Positions 1 through 5,341 of a stretch of 6,065 nt of DNA are shown piece by piece. The position numbers were made by a program, and so were the translations under genes. The number at the start of each line of letters is the position of its first letter. Positions within the stretch are counted from its first letter, which is position 1. This DNA is from Candidatus Firestonebacteria bacterium RIFOXYA2_FULL_40_8 (GTDB lineage Bacteria > Oederibacteriota > D2-FULL-39-29). Location of the stretch: assembly GCA_001778355.1 (NCBI GenBank), contig MFGS01000191.1, positions 1 through 6,065 on the forward strand, in the 5' to 3' direction. The notes under the pieces are model-generated. The model made no database searches, had not been told where the DNA came from, and saw only the letters and a program-made list of their open reading frames with translations.

Positions 1-7
1 CGCTTAA

Positions 8-475
8 ACGAGAAGAAATATTCCTGAAGCTGTTAATCCTATGATCAAGTCGCTTAATTATCTGAATAACATTCTTGCGAAACTCGAAGCCAATAATGCC
101 GAAGTGCTGGAAGCGATCATGCTCAACCGTGAAGGTTATGTCGCGGAATGCACGGGTGATAATATTTTTATCATAAAAAACGGTGAACTTATTACACCGC
201 CTACTTACATCGGCGCGCTCGAAGGTATTACCAGGGACGCTGTAATGAAACTTGCCGGGGAACTTGGATATAAAACTTCGGAAAAGCCTTTTACCATGGT
301 GGATATGTACGTTGCCGATGAATGTTTCCTGACCGGCACCGCCGCAGAGGTTATTCCGGTCATTAACATTGACACAAGAAATATCGGAAACGGAAAACCC
401 GGTCCCATCACCAAAAAGTTGATTGAAGCCTATCGGGCAATGACGAGAACGCAAGGGACAGAGGTTTACAAATAA
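8..475 (+). CDS. ilvE: Branched-chain amino-acid aminotransferase, C-terminal half (5' end disrupted or cut off)
   Basis: PLP fold-type IV transaminase that interconverts Val, Leu and Ile with their 2-oxo acids, using glutamate/2-oxoglutarate, in the cytoplasm. Numbering from the ATG at 41, the sequence shows KSLNYLN with the PLP Schiff-base lysine as Lys3, AECTGDNIF (Glu36), EGITR (61-65), the cofactor-phosphate motif TGTAAE (98-103) and GKPGPIT (118-124). These favour IlvE over D-amino-acid transaminase or PabC. The ATG at 41 is not the real start. Codons 8-40 read TRRNIPEAVNP, which is conserved IlvE sequence just before the lysine, and the family is about 290 residues long. In this frame a TAA lies at 5-7, one codon before that Thr, so the N-terminal half is not readable in frame. 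A one-base indel in the AAA run (6-8) or a substitution would explain it, as would a true pseudogene. A terminator follows at 542. Identity is confident; intactness is not. Confidence 0.88.
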   Translation, partial: TRRNIPEAVNPMIKSLNYLNNILAKLEANNAEVLEAIMLNREGYVAECTGDNIFIIKNGELITPPTYIGALEGITRDAVMKLAGELGYKTSEKPFTMVDMYVADECFLTGTAAEVIPVINIDTRNIGNGKPGPITKKLIEAYRAMTRTQGTEVYK

Positions 476-507
476 AGTACGAAGTACGATGTACAAAGTA
501 CAAAGTT
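475..507 (+). repeat. GTACNNN heptamer array, copy A
   Basis: GTAC recurs at 477, 484, 491 and 498, exactly every 7 bases, and the array closes with GTT at 505. The unit spacers are GAA, GAT, AAA and AAA. The 33 bases are identical to 2024-2056. They also match the reverse complement of the array at 679-713 over its first four units. The array touches the ilvE stop codon (473-475). The pattern resembles short tandemly repeated heptanucleotide elements described in filamentous cyanobacteria, but I do not claim it is the same family. Confidence 0.85.
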
Positions 508-541
508 GAGCAAAGGTATAGATATCGAACCATTTAAAAAC

Positions 542-571
542 GAGGGCGCTGAAAAGGCGCCCTTTCTTTTT
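542..571 (+). terminator. Rho-independent terminator after ilvE
   Basis: The stem GGGCGC (544-549) pairs with GCGCCC (557-562) across the 7-base loop TGAAAAG. It can be extended by A543-T563 and a G542-T564 wobble. The tract TTTCTTTTT (563-571) follows directly. It lies 66 bases after the ilvE stop and faces the same way, so it ends that transcript and separates it from tyrA. Confidence 0.9.
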
Positions 572-583
572 GCTTTTACGTTA

Positions 584-612
584 TGGACTTTCATTGTAAT
601 TTCATTTATACT
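584..612 (+). promoter_or_regulatory. Candidate sigma-70-type promoter for tyrA and downstream genes
   Basis: TGGACT (584-589, 4/6 to TTGACA) and TATACT (607-612, 5/6 to TATAAT) are separated by 17 bases. They sit just after the ilvE terminator and about 120 bases before the tyrA ATG. A perfect TATAAT also occurs at 650-655, but I see no good -35 at the right distance, so it is a weaker alternative. The assignment is by consensus only. Confidence 0.45.
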
Positions 613-656
613 ATACGTAATCAGGTAAAACGAGGTATTTTTTAAGAGATATAATG

Positions 657-713
657 CACTACCTTAATGTGAAACTTCGTACTTCGTACTTTGTACATCG
701 TACTTCGTACTTA
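657..713 (-). repeat. Composite element copy B: ~19-base flank plus inverted GTACNNN array
   Basis: GTAC recurs at 679, 686, 693, 700 and 707, every 7 bases, so this copy has five units. It is the reverse complement of arrays A (475) and C (2024), with one extra GAA unit. Next to it, 657-675 (CACTACCTTAATGTGAAAC) matches 2807-2825 at 15 of 19 positions. Its reverse complement matches 2054-2072 at 14 of 19. The array ends 18 bases before the tyrA start. Confidence 0.8.
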
Positions 714-731
714 GACTTATAGGCGGGTTAT

Positions 732-1577
732 ATGAAAAAGATCAACACAGTTGCAATAATCGGTGTCGGGCTTATCGGCGGTGCCTTCGGTATGGCTCTA
801 CGGAAACAAAAACTTGCCGGACGTGTTATCGGTATCGGCAGGAATGAAAAAAAGCTTAAAAATGCCGTAAAACTCGGGGCGCTGACGGAATATTCCCTGG
901 ATTATTGGATCCTTGGGGAAGCGGACCTGGTATTTCTGGCAACTCCTGTAGTTCATATAGAAGAGATGCTTACAAAGATCGGGCCGTACCTCAAAGCCGG
1001 GGCTCTTGTCACTGATGGGGGAAGCACAAAGGAAAATATAGTAAGCGCGGCAAATAAATATCTCCCGCTTTATACTTACTTTGTAGGTTCTCATCCTATT
1101 GCGGGTTCTGAAAAAAGCGGGGTTCAATTTTCCGAAGCAGGACTTTTTAATGGGGCAGTCTGCGCCGTTACTCCGGATAAACTTACGAATAAAATTGCTC
1201 TTTCGAAAATTAGAAACCTCTGGAAAAAACTCGGAGCAAATGTAGTTACTCTTTCACCGGCTGAACACGATAAAATTCTTGCGGCTACAAGCCATCTTCC
1301 GCATTTTGTGGCGGCGGCTATGGAGGTTTCAGTTATCAGTAAAAATAAAAACCTGCTCTCACTTATCGGTAAGGGTTTTAAAGATACGACCAGAATAGCG
1401 GCTTCCAGTCCGGAGGTTTGGGCGGAGATAGCTTTGGCAAATAAAAAGAATGTCTGCAAGAGCATGAAAGAATTTATCAGGCAGACAATAAAGCTTGAAA
1501 AAGCAATCAAAAGAGGAAGGTCAAAAGATATTGTTATGATTCTTAAAGAAGCAAAAGTAAAGAGAGAGCAGCTTTAA
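732..1577 (+). CDS. tyrA: Prephenate dehydrogenase (TyrA), no ACT or chorismate mutase domain
   Basis: Oxidatively decarboxylates prephenate to 4-hydroxyphenylpyruvate, the committed step to tyrosine, in the cytoplasm. At 281 residues it has the length of the minimal two-domain enzyme. The N-terminal Rossmann domain carries GVGLIGG (11-17), DGGSTK (95-100) and the hallmark GSHPIAGSEKSG (119-130) with the catalytic His121. The helical dimerisation domain carries HD (179-180), SHLPH (187-191) and GFKDTTRIA (215-223), whose Arg221 matches the prephenate-binding arginine of the family. The second strand ends in GIGRN (34-38) with no acidic residue, which hints at NADP+ rather than NAD+ use. No ACT domain follows, so tyrosine feedback through such a domain is not expected. 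AGGCGGG (721-727) is a plausible but close ribosome site. The stop shares bases with the next ATG. Arogenate as substrate cannot be excluded. Confidence 0.95.
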   Translation: MKKINTVAIIGVGLIGGAFGMALRKQKLAGRVIGIGRNEKKLKNAVKLGALTEYSLDYWILGEADLVFLATPVVHIEEMLTKIGPYLKAGALVTDGGSTKENIVSAANKYLPLYTYFVGSHPIAGSEKSGVQFSEAGLFNGAVCAVTPDKLTNKIALSKIRNLWKKLGANVVTLSPAEHDKILAATSHLPHFVAAAMEVSVISKNKNLLSLIGKGFKDTTRIAASSPEVWAEIALANKKNVCKSMKEFIRQTIKLEKAIKRGRSKDIVMILKEAKVKREQL

Positions 1578-2014
1578 TGGAGTACACAAAAGGAAAGATC
1601 AAAAATATTTACGTCCTCAGATTCAACGACGGTGATGATGTTCTTGAAGGCCTTATCAAAACAGCCAAAAAAGAAAAGATAAAAGCGGGTATAATTCATC
1701 TGACAGGTGGAATAAAGAACTGCAAAGTAGTGACCGGTCCGAAAAAAACCTGCATTCCTCCGGTCCCCGTCTGGCAAAAAATAAACGGCGCTCACGAAGT
1801 AGTCGCCTTCGGCACCATGTTTCTCATGGGTAAAGAACCAAAGGTCCATATACACCTCGCTCTCGGCAGAGGCAAAAAAACCTACGTCGGTTGTCTGCGT
1901 ACCGGAAGCGAAGCCTACCTGGTGTTGGAAGGCGTAATCATCGAGCTGGAAACAAACGTCGTCCGCGAGTACGATAAGAAATCAGGGTTCAATTTGTTGA
2001 AAATTGTAAAATAG
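1577..2014 (+). CDS. PPC-domain (DUF296, PD1-like) protein
   Basis: A 145-residue single-domain protein of the PPC family (plants and prokaryotes conserved). In plants the domain occurs in AT-hook DNA-binding proteins and forms trimers; bacterial stand-alone members have no settled function. Family marks are the opening Y-V-L-R-F-x-D-G-D (12-20), the HLTGGIKNC segment (41-49) where most members have a Gly-Ala turn, and EPKVHIHLALG (87-97) with the paired His91 and His93. The usual GGH after that motif reads VGC here (104-106), so a cysteine stands where the third metal-site histidine is expected. There is no AT-hook, signal peptide or membrane segment. The ATG overlaps the tyrA stop (TAATG), which implies translational coupling. 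A role tied to tyrosine synthesis would be a guess from position only. Confidence 0.85.
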   Translation: MEYTKGKIKNIYVLRFNDGDDVLEGLIKTAKKEKIKAGIIHLTGGIKNCKVVTGPKKTCIPPVPVWQKINGAHEVVAFGTMFLMGKEPKVHIHLALGRGKKTYVGCLRTGSEAYLVLEGVIIELETNVVREYDKKSGFNLLKIVK

Positions 2015-2023
2015 CTAAAGAAC

Positions 2024-2072
2024 AAGTACGAAGTACGATGTACAAAGTACAAAGTTTTATATTAAGGAGTTG
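2024..2072 (+). repeat. Composite element copy C: GTACNNN array plus ~19-base flank
   Basis: GTAC recurs at 2026, 2033, 2040 and 2047 with a closing GTT at 2054. Bases 2024-2056 are identical to 475-507. The flank 2054-2072 (GTTTTATATTAAGGAGTTG) matches the reverse complement of 2807-2825 at 16 of 19 positions and of 657-675 at 14 of 19. The AAGGAG in this flank (2064-2069) looks like a ribosome site but is better explained as part of the element. The copy starts 10 bases after the PPC gene stop. Confidence 0.8.
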
Positions 2073-2100
2073 TTGATTATACAAAAGAAAAGTTTTGTTT

Positions 2101-2129
2101 GTCATCCCGTACTGAGATGCGGGATCCAG
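2101..2129. repeat. Small CCCG/CGGG palindrome, dispersed-repeat type
   Basis: ATCCCG (2104-2109) and CGGGAT (2120-2125) form a 6-bp stem with a 10-base loop, inside the frame GTCATCCCG...CGGGATCCAG. Intergenic palindromes of this general form (GTCAT-CCCG-loop-CGGG-ATCCAG) are widespread in bacterial genomes. Only one copy is present here, so its repeat nature is inferred from the pattern. No T-run follows, so it is not a good terminator. Confidence 0.5.
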
Positions 2130-2163
2130 TGTCTTAAAGAAAAAGTAACTAAAGGGAGAAAAA

Positions 2164-2802
2164 GTGAAATCAACTGGTCTTAAAAAAGGTGCGTTGTTTT
2201 TGTTAATGGTAGCGCTGCTCTTTTCCGGGTGCGGAAAAAAGGCGGAGAATGCCCAGCAAGATGGTAAAGTAGCATTCAAAGACGATTTTCTGAAGATTGT
2301 TGATTTGGATAAAGAGCAAACTGATCTTTTAAAAGTCGCGGTAAAAACAGGAGGATATGAAATACATTCTTTTGAATTGAAAACTTTAAAATCAAAACTT
2401 TGTTTTGAAAAGATCAAATACACTCGAAAACCGGATGGTACTTTTAGAAGTCAAGGTTCAGGACAATCTGCATTTATTTATGTTGTACCAAACACTACAT
2501 ACCGGATGATTGTACTAGATAAAAAGAATATGTTTTCTTTCATTGTTGTTGGAAACAACAAAAATGAAAGAATAGCTATTTTAAGTAGTTTAAGTCCTGA
2601 TTATGCCACCGAGAAGCCTGCTTCTGGCATTATTTCAATGACATACAATGATAATATTTTTAAGGATGAAAAAGGATATTGTTTTGGTGAAACAAAGTGG
2701 TACAAGGTGAACAAAAACGGTGTTAGTAATACTTCAGACGATACTGTCACTGATAAAATGAGTTTAAAAATGTACGAAGTCGATGAACCAGCAAAGAAAT
2801 AA
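2164..2802 (+). CDS. Lipoprotein of unknown function, AT-rich
   Basis: A 212-residue protein that I do not recognise. The N terminus is a lipoprotein signal: basic MKSTGLKK, hydrophobic core 9-20 and the lipobox-like LFSGC with Cys23 as the lipidated residue. Phe at -3 is less usual. The +2 residue is Gly, so outer-membrane sorting is plausible in a diderm. The mature part is hydrophilic and probably beta-rich, with alternating strands around residues 80-145, and has no transmembrane segment. The GTG start is supported by AGGGAG (2153-2158) five bases upstream; the next in-frame ATG would cut the basic region and most of the signal. The gene is visibly more AT-rich than its neighbours: two 60-base stretches (2281-2340 and 2461-2520) hold 21 G/C each, against 29 in aroA 3301-3360. 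It sits between repeats at 2024-2129 and 2807-2857, so acquisition by transfer is possible but unproven. Confidence 0.75.
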   Translation: MKSTGLKKGALFLLMVALLFSGCGKKAENAQQDGKVAFKDDFLKIVDLDKEQTDLLKVAVKTGGYEIHSFELKTLKSKLCFEKIKYTRKPDGTFRSQGSGQSAFIYVVPNTTYRMIVLDKKNMFSFIVVGNNKNERIAILSSLSPDYATEKPASGIISMTYNDNIFKDEKGYCFGETKWYKVNKNGVSNTSDDTVTDKMSLKMYEVDEPAKK

Positions 2803-2806
2803 ATAA

Positions 2807-2857
2807 CACCACCTTAATATAGAACGTGAGCAACGTGAGTAACTTGTAACGTGGAAC
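2807..2857 (-). repeat. Composite element copy D: ~19-base flank plus AACGTG-type array
   Basis: Units starting with AAC lie at 2823, 2832, 2841, 2848 and 2855: AACGTGAGC, AACGTGAGT, AACTTGT, AACGTGG, AAC. Spacing is 9, 9, 7 and 7 bases. The flank 2807-2825 (CACCACCTTAATATAGAAC) is shared with 657-675 (15 of 19) and, as reverse complement, with 2054-2072 (16 of 19). The array unit differs completely from GTACNNN, so the flank is constant while the array differs. It also supplies an in-frame GTG (2851) upstream of the true aroA start. Confidence 0.7.
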
Positions 2858-2869
2858 AATTAACAAAAC

Positions 2870-2873
2870 GAGG
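2870..2873 (+). promoter_or_regulatory. Ribosome binding site that sets the aroA start
   Basis: GAGG (2870-2873) lies 4 bases before the ATG at 2878. The longer in-frame alternative, GTG at 2851, falls inside the AACGTG array, has no ribosome site of its own and would add nine residues (MEQLTKRGN) outside the family's usual N terminus. The ATG is therefore preferred. Confidence 0.7.
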
Positions 2874-2877
2874 TAAT

Positions 2878-4161
2878 ATGGAAAATCTCAAAGTAAGCAG
2901 CTCAACAGGTCTCTCCGGCATCCTCCGGATTCCCGGCGATAAATCCATTTCCCACCGTGCCATAATGTTTGGCTCCTTGGCTTCGGGGAAGACGGCTATC
3001 AGGAACTTTTTACAGTCGGAAGACTGTCTTTCTACTATGGACAGCTTTAAGAAGATGGGGATAAAGATAAGACGCAAGGGCGAAACAGTAACCGTTTTTG
3101 GCAAGGGACTATACGGATTAAAAGTGCCGAAAACCATTTTAAATGCGAATAATTCAGGAACTACCACCCGGTTGATGCTCGGGATACTTGCGGCACAGGC
3201 GTTTACTTCAAAAATTACCGGGGATAAATCGCTTTGCAAACGTCCGATGAGAAGAGTTGCGGATCCTCTTCGTGAGATGGGAGCTTCTATTACTGGAAGA
3301 GACGGAGGGAACTACACTCCGCTTACAATAACCGGCGGGCTTTTAAAGGGGATTAATTTCAAATCCAAAGTCGCGAGCGCGCAGGTAAAATCTGCGGTAC
3401 TTTTAGCGGGACTTTATGCAAAAGGGAAGACGTGTGTGACCGAGCCCGAGAAATCACGCGACCATACCGAAAGAATGCTTAAATATTTCGGGGTAAAACT
3501 TGAAATAAAAGGCAATACGGTATGCGTAAAGAGCGGGCAGGAGTTGAGAGGCAGAAAAATTGAAGTTCCCGGGGATATCTCTTCGGCGGCTTTTTTTATT
3601 GTAGCAGCTCTTATTACGCCAAACTCGAAACTGGTACTCAAAAATGTCGGGATTAATCCTACCCGGACGGGTATAATAGACGCGCTAAAGAAGATGGGCG
3701 CGAAAATAAAAATAGTTAATAAAAGAAATATGAAGTTCGAACCCGTTGCGGATCTAGTAGTGGAAACGAGCAAATTGAAAGGTACGGTAATAGGCGGCAA
3801 GATAATTCCCCGCCTGATAGACGAAATACCTGTACTTGCAGTTGCCGCGGCTCTGGCAAAAGGAAAGACGGTCTTTAAAGACGCCGGAGAGTTAAGAGTT
3901 AAAGAAAGTGACAGGATAAAAACTCTTTGTACAGAGCTGAATAAATTCGGAGTGAAGACCAAAGAGTTTAAAGACGGCTTTGTGGTTTACGGCAGTTCAA
4001 AACCACGGGGAGCAAAGAGCATCTCCTACGGTGATCACAGGATTGCCATGTCCATGGCCGTACTTGCCCTGGTTTCAGAAGGCCGTTCCGAGATAAAAGA
4101 CACAGCGTGTGTGAAGACCTCGTTCCCCGAATTTTTTAAATTATTTAGAAAAATTCAGTAA
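2878..4161 (+). CDS. aroA: 3-phosphoshikimate 1-carboxyvinyltransferase (EPSP synthase)
   Basis: Transfers the enolpyruvyl group of PEP to shikimate-3-phosphate, giving EPSP, the penultimate step to chorismate; cytoplasmic. The 427 residues from the ATG at 2878 match the usual length and cover both inverted-alpha/beta domains. Visible motifs are PGDKSISHRA (19-28, Lys22, Ser23 and Arg27 binding substrate phosphates), NNSGTTTRLM (91-100), KRPMRRVADPL (121-131), SAQVKSAVLLAGL (167-179), the catalytic DEIP (315-318), ELRVKESDRI (338-347), GDHRIAMSMA (385-394) and SFPEFF (415-420). SAQVKSA and the RPM motif are closer to Bacillus/CP4-type enzymes than to the E. coli type, which has SSQFLTA. The PEP-site loop keeps Gly94, where the CP4 enzyme has Ala. 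All key residues appear intact. It shares the aromatic pathway with tyrA but is separated from it by two unrelated genes. Confidence 0.97.
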   Translation: MENLKVSSSTGLSGILRIPGDKSISHRAIMFGSLASGKTAIRNFLQSEDCLSTMDSFKKMGIKIRRKGETVTVFGKGLYGLKVPKTILNANNSGTTTRLMLGILAAQAFTSKITGDKSLCKRPMRRVADPLREMGASITGRDGGNYTPLTITGGLLKGINFKSKVASAQVKSAVLLAGLYAKGKTCVTEPEKSRDHTERMLKYFGVKLEIKGNTVCVKSGQELRGRKIEVPGDISSAAFFIVAALITPNSKLVLKNVGINPTRTGIIDALKKMGAKIKIVNKRNMKFEPVADLVVETSKLKGTVIGGKIIPRLIDEIPVLAVAAALAKGKTVFKDAGELRVKESDRIKTLCTELNKFGVKTKEFKDGFVVYGSSKPRGAKSISYGDHRIAMSMAVLALVSEGRSEIKDTACVKTSFPEFFKLFRKIQ

Positions 4162-4188
4162 CAAGGAGAATAGATTTGTTATACATAT

Positions 4189-4227
4189 CACTCATTAAAT
4201 AGTCACTAGTCAATAGTCATTAGTAAT
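4189..4227 (-). repeat. TAGTNNN heptamer array, element copy E
   Basis: TAGT recurs at 4200, 4207, 4214 and 4221, exactly every 7 bases, with spacers CAC, CAA, CAT and AAT. The adjoining CACTCATTAAATAG (4189-4202) can be aligned with the CACCACCTTAATATAG flank of copy D, but only with gaps, so membership in the composite family is tentative. The 91-base gap between aroA and the next gene holds this array and two CAAGGAGA sequences (4162-4169, 4238-4245); only the second precedes a credible start. Confidence 0.65.
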
Positions 4228-4252
4228 TTTACTGCATCAAGGAGACATATAT

Positions 4253-5341
4253 ATGATAGGAAAACTGATTACCGGTATTCTGTTAATTTGCTCCGCCGCG
4301 TTCGCTCAGATTATCACCGCCGCCCCCGGGTACGAATTTCCGAGCTATGATTCAATAGCGAAAGCCGGTGAGACGGTTGAACTTCAGGTTGAGGCCAAAG
4401 ACGGTGTGAAATATGAATGGACGCATGACGGCAGCGGAAAACTCGAAGTTGTTTCTGATACGAAAAAGGCAAAATGGACGGCGCCTCTTACTCCGGCGAA
4501 AGCTAATCCCACTTTGATAACAATAACTGCGAAAGATAATAACGGTGCTGTTATCGGAACTCTGATTAAAAAAGCAGCGGTTGTCGGCGGGGAGATTATT
4601 GATCAGCCCCTGCTTTTCTTTTGCGACGGTCCCGGTTCAGCCCGGTTATTTAAGTGTGCCCCCAATCAAGTAAAGGAAACAAAGTATCAATGGGAGATCC
4701 TTCAGGGCACAGAAAGTGTTCTTATTATTCCGGAAGATATTTCGAAGCCCGAAGCAAAGTTTAAAACCAGGAAGATGAGCCAGAAGAAAGATGACGTTGA
4801 GATAAGATTGACCTATACTCTGGAAAGTAATAAAGAAAGAAAGATATTTGAGATTTCAAAACACACTTATGTTAAAATGCCCGTATTTTTCAAGCAGATT
4901 TCGCGCGATAACAGGCTGGATGAAGGTCCCGATATTTACGGCTACAGTACGGCAACCATCTATCAGGTACAGGATCAGTTTAACGAAGCAATATCGGCTG
5001 AAGGTATTACGATAAACCAGGAGATAACACTGGTTAAAAATCCTTTTATGATCCAGCCCAAAGCAATAAAAGTGGATCTCCGTCAGTATGTGACCGACTT
5101 TGAAGGCAAGGTCACTTCGACAAGATTTATAAATGCGAGTTCGCCCCTCCCTGAAAAATTTGAAGCTGTGTATGAACAGGATCTTTATGTTAATGACGCG
5201 TGCCTTATGGAAAAAATAGATATTACTTACAGCAAAAACGGTGTTGAAGAAAAAGTTAACAGGGAAAGGAAAACCAGAAGGCAGAAGATGGAAGAGGTTA
5301 AAAAGAAACCCGGGGAGAGAAAAGAAGGCAGTCAAAAATAA
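4253..5341 (+). CDS. Secreted protein with Ig-like (PKD-like) domains, function unknown
   Basis: A 362-residue protein with a Sec signal peptide: MIGK, a hydrophobic core and a probable cleavage site after AFA (18). Residues about 35-110 have an Ig/PKD-like pattern: AGETVELQVEA, KYEWTHDGSGKLEV, AKWTAP and TLITITAKDNNG. A second, more divergent copy at about 115-210 repeats the Y-x-W-E turn (145-148) and the A-K-F ending (168-170). Residues about 228-335 form another beta-rich segment (IYQVQDQFNEAIS, VTDFEGKVTSTRF, YVNDACLMEKIDITYSKNGV). The tail from about 333 is strongly charged and lysine/arginine rich. Cys124 and Cys135 could pair outside the cytoplasm. There is no lipobox, anchor or sorting motif. 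AAGGAG (4239-4244), 8 bases from the ATG, supports the start, and the stop overlaps the next ATG (TAATG). An extracellular or periplasmic structural or binding role is inferred from fold only. Confidence 0.7.
   Translation: MIGKLITGILLICSAAFAQIITAAPGYEFPSYDSIAKAGETVELQVEAKDGVKYEWTHDGSGKLEVVSDTKKAKWTAPLTPAKANPTLITITAKDNNGAVIGTLIKKAAVVGGEIIDQPLLFFCDGPGSARLFKCAPNQVKETKYQWEILQGTESVLIIPEDISKPEAKFKTRKMSQKKDDVEIRLTYTLESNKERKIFEISKHTYVKMPVFFKQISRDNRLDEGPDIYGYSTATIYQVQDQFNEAISAEGITINQEITLVKNPFMIQPKAIKVDLRQYVTDFEGKVTSTRFINASSPLPEKFEAVYEQDLYVNDACLMEKIDITYSKNGVEEKVNRERKTRRQKMEEVKKKPGERKEGSQK

Noticed and set aside
1..12. Programmed ribosomal frameshift site in CTTAAAC upstream of IlvE
   Set aside because: The heptamer does not fit X-XXY-YYZ, a -1 shift does not join sensible codons into the IlvE frame, and only a few upstream bases are visible.
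475..713. CRISPR array suggested by regularly spaced GTAC repeats
   Set aside because: The period is 7 bases, with no 25-40-base repeats, no unique spacers and no cas genes.
2073..2183. Open frame from a TTG after AAGGAG (2064-2069) running through the CCCG palindrome
   Set aside because: It is made of repeat sequence, has only 36 codons, overlaps the better-supported lipoprotein start, and its ribosome-site-like motif belongs to the repeat flank.
1989..2423. 144-codon minus-strand frame across the repeat and the lipoprotein gene
   Set aside because: It reads through the repeats and the signal-peptide region, has no domain, and is opposite a supported gene.
2851..2877. Longer aroA start at GTG 2851
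   Set aside because: It falls inside a repeat array with no ribosome site, while the ATG at 2878 has GAGG and gives the normal family N terminus and length.
3414..3962. 182-codon frame on the minus strand inside aroA
   Set aside because: It lies opposite a strongly conserved EPSP synthase frame, and the translation shows no recognisable domain. It is a shadow.
4176..4202. Eight-codon TTG frame after CAAGGAGA, a possible leader peptide
   Set aside because: It shows no regulatory codon run, no terminator or attenuator hairpin, and its end runs into the TAGTNNN array.
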